Of a stretch of 9,589 nt of DNA, positions 6,068 to 9,589 are shown in pieces. The notes beneath the pieces were generated by a model. The model saw nothing but the letters and a program-made list of their open reading frames with translations. It was not told the origin of the DNA and did no database searches. The stretch is taken from assembly GCA_000496215.1 (NCBI GenBank), contig KI543199.1, forward strand, positions 17,604-27,192. The letters run 5' to 3'. Numbering within the stretch: the first letter of the stretch is position 1; each line of letters begins with the position of its first letter. Origin of the DNA: an uncultured archaeon A07HN63. Lineage in GTDB: Archaea; Halobacteriota; Halobacteria; Halobacteriales; Haloferacaceae. The translations under genes were made by a program, and so were the position numbers.

Positions 6068-7033
6068 ATGCCGACTGTCGTTGCAAACGACCACGCGATG
6101 ATCCGGGCTGCAACCCTCCGCACCGTTCTTACTGACGATGTCTCGGTCGAGACGGCTGCGCTGGACTCGACGGCCGATATCGTCGAGGCCGCCAGCGACG
6201 CAGAAGCGCTCGTCGTCGATGTCAACACGCCGGTTCCCGCCGAAGTCTTCGAGCAGTGCGACCAACTCCAGGTCGTCGCCCGCGCTGGCGTCGGCGTCGA
6301 CGGCGTCGACATCCCCGCGGCGGCCGACCACGGCGTCACCGTCGTCAATGTCCCCGACTACTGCCGCGAGGAGGTCTCGACGCACGCGGTGTCGCTACTG
6401 CTGGCATCGATCCGCCGGCTCAACGTCTACGACCGCGCGGTCAAACGTGGGGGGTGGGACTGGGCCGACGGCCAGCCGATCCACCGCCTGACCGGTGAGA
6501 CGGTCGGCTTTCTCTCGTTCGGCCAGCTCGCCCGCGCAACCGCCGAGAAACTCGACGGTTTCGACTCTGAGATCGTCGCCGCCGACCCATACGTCGACGC
6601 CGAAGAGATAGCCGACCATGGCGTCGAGAAAGTGCCGCTCGACGACCTGCTGGAGGTCGCCGATCACATCTCGATTCACGCGCCGCTAACCGACGAGACG
6701 CGCCACATGTTCGATCGTGCGGCCTTCGAGCGAATGAGCGACACGGCTGTCCTCGTCAACGTGGGCCGCGGTGGGGTCGTCGACGAGGACGCGCTGGCGT
6801 GGGCCCTCGAAAATGACGAGATCGCCGCCGCCGCCCTCGACGTGATCGAGGACGAGCCGCTGACGGACTCGCCGCTGGCCGACCGCGACGACGTGATCAT
6901 GACGCCGCACGCAGCCTTCTACTCCGAGGAGTCGCTGACAGCCCTCAACGAACACGTCGCCGAGGACATCCGCGCCGTGCTCAACGGCGACGAACCCGCG
7001 GGTTACGTCGATCCCGAGGCGGACTGGTTGTAG
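6068..7033 (+). CDS. D-2-hydroxyacid dehydrogenase (phosphoglycerate dehydrogenase/CtBP-like), 321 aa
   Basis: This NAD-dependent oxidoreductase interconverts a 2-keto acid and a D-2-hydroxy acid. The N-terminal part of the substrate domain ends in VVARAGVGVDGVDIPAAADHGVTVVNVP (about residues 69-96). PDYCREEVSTHAVSLLL follows, a CtBP-like version of the segment leading into the NAD domain. The Rossmann core is TVGFLSFGQLAR (145-156), then an acidic residue at Asp173 typical of NAD rather than NADP use. Catalytic residues are Arg234 (VNVGRGGVVDE), Glu263 (DVIEDEP) and His281 (MTPHAAFY). Length is normal and there is no C-terminal ACT domain, which argues against the regulated serA form. The glycine motif is unusual: S-F-G-Q-L-A in place of GxGxxG. 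The substrate is unknown; a hydroxypyruvate/glyoxylate reductase or a haloarchaeal CtBP-annotated paralogue are alternatives. It starts 105 bases from the divergent sir2 start. Confidence 0.9.
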   Translation: MPTVVANDHAMIRAATLRTVLTDDVSVETAALDSTADIVEAASDAEALVVDVNTPVPAEVFEQCDQLQVVARAGVGVDGVDIPAAADHGVTVVNVPDYCREEVSTHAVSLLLASIRRLNVYDRAVKRGGWDWADGQPIHRLTGETVGFLSFGQLARATAEKLDGFDSEIVAADPYVDAEEIADHGVEKVPLDDLLEVADHISIHAPLTDETRHMFDRAAFERMSDTAVLVNVGRGGVVDEDALAWALENDEIAAAALDVIEDEPLTDSPLADRDDVIMTPHAAFYSEESLTALNEHVAEDIRAVLNGDEPAGYVDPEADWL

Positions 7034-7074
7034 CCGCGTTCACGGTCGGTACGGTATCGGCCGCGACGGCAACG

Positions 7075-7081
7075 TTTAGAA
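7075..7081 (+). promoter_or_regulatory. TATA-like box for the metallo-hydrolase gene
   Basis: TTTAGAA lies 24-30 bases upstream of ATG 7105 within the 71-base gap after the dehydrogenase stop. It suggests a separate leaderless transcript instead of simple read-through. Confidence 0.5.
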
Positions 7082-7104
7082 CGGCCCGGGCCGCATCACC
7101 GCCC

Positions 7105-7944
7105 ATGACAGTCAGCGACTGGGGCGACTGGCTTCCGAACGCCGTCGACGATGCCGACCCCGAGACCGTCGCCGTCTGGTATCTCGGCTGTAACGGCTTC
7201 GTGATCAAGGGTAGCGCGGGCACGACCATCTGGATTGATCCCTACGTCGGCCTCGGCGACCCGCCGCGAACGATCCGGATGATCCCGGTGCCGTTCGATC
7301 CCGAGGACGTGCCCGAATCCGGAGCCGACGCCGTGCTGGCGACCCACGAACACACCGACCACACTCACGGCCCGAGTCAGGGGCCGATCCTCGAACGGAC
7401 GGGCGCGGACTTCTACGCGCCGGATGACAGCCTCGAAGTCGCATTCGACGATGAAGCGTGGCTCGATTCCTACGATATTAGCGAGCATCAGTTCACCGAA
7501 GTCAGCGAGGGCGACACCTTCGCTGTCGGCGAGTTCACCGTCGACGTGGTCGAAACGCAGGACGCCGACTCGACGCATCCGGTTGGCTACATGATCCAGC
7601 ACGAATCGGGCACAATCTTCCACGGTGGCGACACCAAACCCGCCGACAACTTCGCCGATCTCGGCGAGGCGTACGACATCGACCTCGGGATTCTCGCCTT
7701 CGGTGCTATCGGCAACATCCCGGACAAGGAGACACGCGAGCCGGTTCGCACGAAGTGGTACGCGACCGAAAACGAGACGATCAACTCGGCCTCGGACCTC
7801 CAGCTCGACCGGCTGCTGCCGAGCCACTGGGACATGTGGAAAGGGATGACGGCCGATCCAACGGTGCTGCACAATCACGCGGCCTCCTACGAGCACCCCC
7901 AGCAGCTCGAACTCGTCGAGATCGGCGACCGCGTCGAGCTGTGA
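7105..7944 (+). CDS. Metallo-beta-lactamase-fold hydrolase, UlaG-like, 279 aa
   Basis: This is a cytoplasmic metal-dependent hydrolase. The zinc/manganese ligands are visible in order: HEHTDH (His81, His83, Asp85, His86), His158 in STHPVGYMI, Asp176 in IFHGGDTKPAD, and His241 in LLPSHWDMW. The early WYLGCNGFVIKGSAGTTIWIDPYVG segment is the beta-sandwich entry typical of UlaG/YycJ-type members that open cyclic or lactone substrates (UlaG is L-ascorbate-6-phosphate lactonase). Length is somewhat below UlaG proper (~350 aa). The closing PSHWDMWKGMTADP suits the UlaG-like branch more than beta-lactamases or glyoxalase II. The actual substrate cannot be inferred; no sugar-acid genes sit beside it except the 2-hydroxyacid dehydrogenase upstream, which could act in the same acid metabolism. 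No signal peptide. ATG 7105 fits both the TATA box and the start of acidic sequence. Confidence 0.9.
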   Translation: MTVSDWGDWLPNAVDDADPETVAVWYLGCNGFVIKGSAGTTIWIDPYVGLGDPPRTIRMIPVPFDPEDVPESGADAVLATHEHTDHTHGPSQGPILERTGADFYAPDDSLEVAFDDEAWLDSYDISEHQFTEVSEGDTFAVGEFTVDVVETQDADSTHPVGYMIQHESGTIFHGGDTKPADNFADLGEAYDIDLGILAFGAIGNIPDKETREPVRTKWYATENETINSASDLQLDRLLPSHWDMWKGMTADPTVLHNHAASYEHPQQLELVEIGDRVEL

Positions 7945-8018
7945 CACTCGAATACGTAGAACAGAACATCAATACCGATAATATAACGACAATCGGACAA
8001 ATTCGATCCGGCTTGGGA

Positions 8019-8030
8019 TAATATTTTTCG
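8019..8030 (+). terminator. T-rich run, possible terminator after the metallo-hydrolase gene
   Basis: TAATATTTTT, in an AT-rich patch 75 bases past the stop at 7944, is the kind of T-tract at which archaeal RNA polymerase terminates. The surrounding spacer (7945-8148) has no convincing gene. Confidence 0.35.
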
Positions 8031-8091
8031 CTAATGCGCGCGATTCTCAAAACAGACAAACAGTTAAGTGAATTCCATTCGTTATATCACA

Positions 8092-8134
8092 TGTAGACCG
8101 GGCTCGGGCAGCGACCCCATGTCGCGGGTCTACA
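8092..8134 (+). repeat. Nested inverted repeat (structured leader candidate) before the small basic ORF
   Basis: TGTAGACC (8092-8099) pairs perfectly with GGTCTACA (8127-8134). Inside it, GCGAC (8111-8115) and GTCGC (8121-8125) form a second perfect stem with a CCCAT loop. The result is an 8-bp outer stem, an 11-nt/1-nt asymmetric internal loop and a 5-bp apical stem, ending 14 bases before ATG 8149. A TATA-like TTATAT (8082-8087) lies just upstream; transcription from it would start near 8110 and include only the apical hairpin. A more distant TTAAGT (8064-8069) would place the start near 8092 and include the whole structure. It could be an mRNA leader, a small RNA or a protein-binding palindrome. 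Confidence 0.5.
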
Positions 8135-8148
8135 GGGGGCATCCCACC

Positions 8149-8358
8149 ATGATCACCGATTACGACCTTCCAGTGTGGTTCTGGGACTCCGAGACGACGG
8201 ACGAGGACCGTCATATCTGGATGACGCAGGAACGCTGTCGGCGGCAAGCGATGCGGCAGCAGACGGCCTATCGGCAGCGGGTCCAGCGACAGGCCGAACG
8301 AACGGCCAGACGCCAGCAGGCCCATCCAGCCACGGTCAGCGTCGCGGAATATCGCTGA
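8149..8358 (+). CDS. Small basic Arg/Gln-rich protein, 69 aa, unknown function
   Basis: I do not recognise it. The N-terminus (MITDYDLPVWFWDSETTDED) is acidic and aromatic. From about residue 22 on it becomes a long predicted helix rich in Arg and Gln (QERCRRQAMRQQTAYRQRVQ and onward) that looks amphipathic and nucleic-acid binding. A basic protein is unusual in a haloarchaeal setting. Support for coding comes from GC-biased third positions, a stop followed at once by a T-rich tract, and a promoter-like TTATAT upstream. The start is uncertain: ATG 8119 (inside the hairpin) and GTG 8068 are in frame, but ATG 8149 begins where the composition becomes protein-like. The opposite strand is also open here (8047-8325) but gives a less plausible sequence. 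It has no close neighbour to suggest a role. Confidence 0.55.
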   Translation: MITDYDLPVWFWDSETTDEDRHIWMTQERCRRQAMRQQTAYRQRVQRQAERTARRQQAHPATVSVAEYR

Positions 8359-8366
8359 TCCACCCG

Positions 8367-8375
8367 TTATTTTTA
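8367..8375 (+). terminator. T-rich tract after the small basic ORF
   Basis: TTATTTTTA begins 8 bases past the stop at 8358. Archaeal transcription often ends at such U-rich tracts without a hairpin. Confidence 0.4.
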
Positions 8376-8448
8376 CGCACGCACCGACCCTTGTGACAGC
8401 CGATTATTGACTGTGATATCGCTAAGTCCACCGTAGCAAGCCCGCACA

Positions 8449-8455
8449 TTTTAAG
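8449..8455 (+). promoter_or_regulatory. TATA box for the acidic-tail protein
   Basis: TTTTAAG lies 24-30 bases before ATG 8479, in the AT-richer gap after the small ORF. It is the best-looking TATA box in the window and implies a leaderless mRNA starting at or next to the ATG. Confidence 0.6.
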
Positions 8456-8478
8456 TCACTGGTTGAATAGTCGTTTTT

Positions 8479-9589
8479 ATGAGCCAGGGGTCCGACAGTA
8501 ACCAGCCCGTGACGGTCTCTAACGACGGGATCAATATTGAGAAGAGCGTCACTGCCGACGAGTTCCCCGTCCCGGCCGTCAAGTTCGTCCTGACATCGAA
8601 CGCGGCGTCACCGGTCCGAATCCGACTGACGGACCAGATTCCCGAATCCTTCCCGATGGAGCGTGTGGGGTTCCATCCGGATTTTCACAGCGACTCGTGG
8701 ACAGCCTACAAGAACCACCGGGTCGAGTTTGAGCAGGAGCTCGATTCCGGCGAATCGTTGACGACCGTTTACGGGATCCGCACCGACGACGAAGAGGAAC
8801 TGCAACAATTCCTCGGCGAGCCCGAGGTCACGGAGATCGCGCCGACAGACGGCGAAGACCCGAATCTCGAAGGCGTGCTCGGCCCAGACAACAGCCAGCT
8901 CATCCGGGAGGTGCTCTCCGGGGAACGCTCGTCGCTGCCCGGCAGCGAGGCCGGCCCGCTTGATGGCCCTGTCGACCCCAGTGACACCGATCTCTCGCCG
9001 GAGGAAGCCCACACACCGCCGTCGGAAACCGACGACGCAGCCGGGTCAGCGACAGCCGACGCCGAGGAACCGTCAACCGGCGAATCGACCGAGGGCCCCG
9101 AACCGACCCCTGATACGGACGCGGAGCCAGCAACCGCGGAGCCTGCGGCCGACACGGCGCCGTCCGAGTCGACCCCTGACGAGTCCGTCGCCAGCGACCC
9201 CGACACGACCTCCGACGAACCTGCGGATGATGATGAGATGGAGACGACAGCGTCGCCGTCCACTGACGTGGAATCGGCGGCTGACTCCGATACCGGCGAG
9301 GCCGCGGCCGACGCGGACATCGGCGATATCGAGGACGATGTAGACGCAGACGACGACGCGGACTGGAGCCCAGAGACCGGCCCCGATGCCCCCAGCGAGA
9401 CGGACGACGCCGATTGGACCTCCGAAACCGGCTCCGAACCCGACGAGGAGCCCGATGAGAGTGCGGACTGGAGCCCGGAAACCGGCCCCGATGCAGAAAC
9501 CGAGGCTGACGAGGATGGAATAACCGACACTGAGGCCGAGGCTGACGAGGCTGCTGCCACGGAAACCGACGACTCCGACGCTGCTGTTG
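8479..9589 (+). CDS. Protein with N-terminal globular domain and long acidic tail with DW[S/T]xETG repeats (3' end beyond window)
   Basis: The frame is open from ATG 8479 to the window end: 370 codons without a stop, so the gene is partial. Residues 1 to about 122 look like a compact beta-rich domain (VRIRLTDQIPESFPMERVGF, HPDFHSDSWTAYKNHRVEFE, LTTVYGIRTDDEEE), a pattern I associate with conserved haloarchaeal proteins of unknown function, unchecked. A helical stretch follows (LEGVLGPDNSQLIREVLSGE, about 129-150). From about residue 152 the chain is a low-complexity tail of Asp, Glu, Thr, Ser, Pro and Ala with almost no hydrophobic residues, surely disordered. Near the visible end a Trp-containing motif recurs three times (9358-9495). 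There is no signal peptide, so it is probably cytoplasmic unless membrane segments lie past the window. The function is not recognised; an acidic linker leading to a further C-terminal domain is likely. The TATA box at 8449 fixes the start. Confidence 0.85.
   Translation, partial: MSQGSDSNQPVTVSNDGINIEKSVTADEFPVPAVKFVLTSNAASPVRIRLTDQIPESFPMERVGFHPDFHSDSWTAYKNHRVEFEQELDSGESLTTVYGIRTDDEEELQQFLGEPEVTEIAPTDGEDPNLEGVLGPDNSQLIREVLSGERSSLPGSEAGPLDGPVDPSDTDLSPEEAHTPPSETDDAAGSATADAEEPSTGESTEGPEPTPDTDAEPATAEPAADTAPSESTPDESVASDPDTTSDEPADDDEMETTASPSTDVESAADSDTGEAAADADIGDIEDDVDADDDADWSPETGPDAPSETDDADWTSETGSEPDEEPDESADWSPETGPDAETEADEDGITDTEAEADEAAATETDDSDAAV
9358..9495 (+). repeat. Three DW[S/T]xETG motif repeats inside the acidic tail
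   Basis: The encoded motif A-D-W-[S/T]-[P/S]-E-T-G-[P/S] begins at 9358, 9409 and 9463, a period of 17-18 residues. The first and third copies are nearly identical at protein level (ADWSPETGPDA). At DNA level they differ at synonymous sites (CCA/CCG, GAG/GAA) in the core and at the final Ala codon (GCC/GCA). This suggests older duplication kept at protein level. The Trp residues are the only aromatics in this part of the tail, which fits short binding motifs. Confidence 0.7.

Noticed and set aside
7096..7947. 283-codon minus-strand frame opposite the metallo-hydrolase
   Set aside because: Shadow: the plus strand carries the complete HxHxDH and downstream ligand set.
7945..8090. AT-rich spacer considered as an origin or integration scar
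   Set aside because: No direct repeats, ORB-like elements or tRNA fragment are visible; it is explained by terminator and promoter sequence.
8047..8325. 92-codon minus-strand frame over the small basic ORF
   Set aside because: Its sequence lacks the acidic or otherwise ordered look of a real gene, and the promoter-like and T-tract signals favour the plus strand.
8769..9560. 263-codon Ser-rich open frame on the minus strand
   Set aside because: It is the reverse complement of the Asp/Glu/Thr-rich tail of the gene at 8479. GAC/GAG-rich coding DNA automatically yields Ser-rich open frames on the other strand.

Overview
The window looks like a haloarchaeal chromosome segment. It is GC-rich. Its proteins are dominated by Asp and Glu codons (GAC, GAG, GAA). 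TATA-like boxes sit about 25-30 bases upstream of several start codons, as expected for leaderless archaeal transcripts. It carries an intron-containing tRNA-Trp without an encoded CCA, and a diphthamide biosynthesis gene (dph2). I see no insertion sequence, CRISPR array, integrase or phage gene.

Layout. Positions 86-1660 (+) hold a conserved-looking two-part protein of unknown function whose middle is read in another frame because of two compensating indels. Positions 1698-1875 (-) hold tRNA-Trp(CCA) with a 104-base intron that also encodes a box C/D methylation guide. Three minus-strand genes follow: a small zinc-ribbon protein (1962-2189), a TauE/SafE-type membrane transporter (2359-3141) and a carboxylesterase-like alpha/beta hydrolase (3302-3958). 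dph2 (4105-5164, +) and a Sir2 deacetylase gene (5215-5962, -) converge, and each is broken by one apparent extra base. A D-2-hydroxyacid dehydrogenase (6068-7033, +) and a UlaG-like metallo-beta-lactamase-fold hydrolase (7105-7944, +) come next. An AT-richer spacer (7945-8148) contains a nested hairpin that leads into a small basic ORF (8149-8358, +). The last gene (8479 to the window end, +) has an N-terminal globular part and a very acidic tail with DW[S/T]xETG repeats; it runs off the window.

How it fits together. Most genes look like independently transcribed housekeeping or accessory units rather than one operon. The functional threads are translation (tRNA-Trp with its own guide RNA, and diphthamide modification of aEF2), redox and acid metabolism, and protein deacylation. 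The two points most worth checking are the tRNA-Trp intron, where the C/D motifs show matched departures from consensus, and the cluster of four apparent one-base indels in three genes. The indels point either to sequence error or to real gene decay. I did not find a convincing new defence or mobile system.
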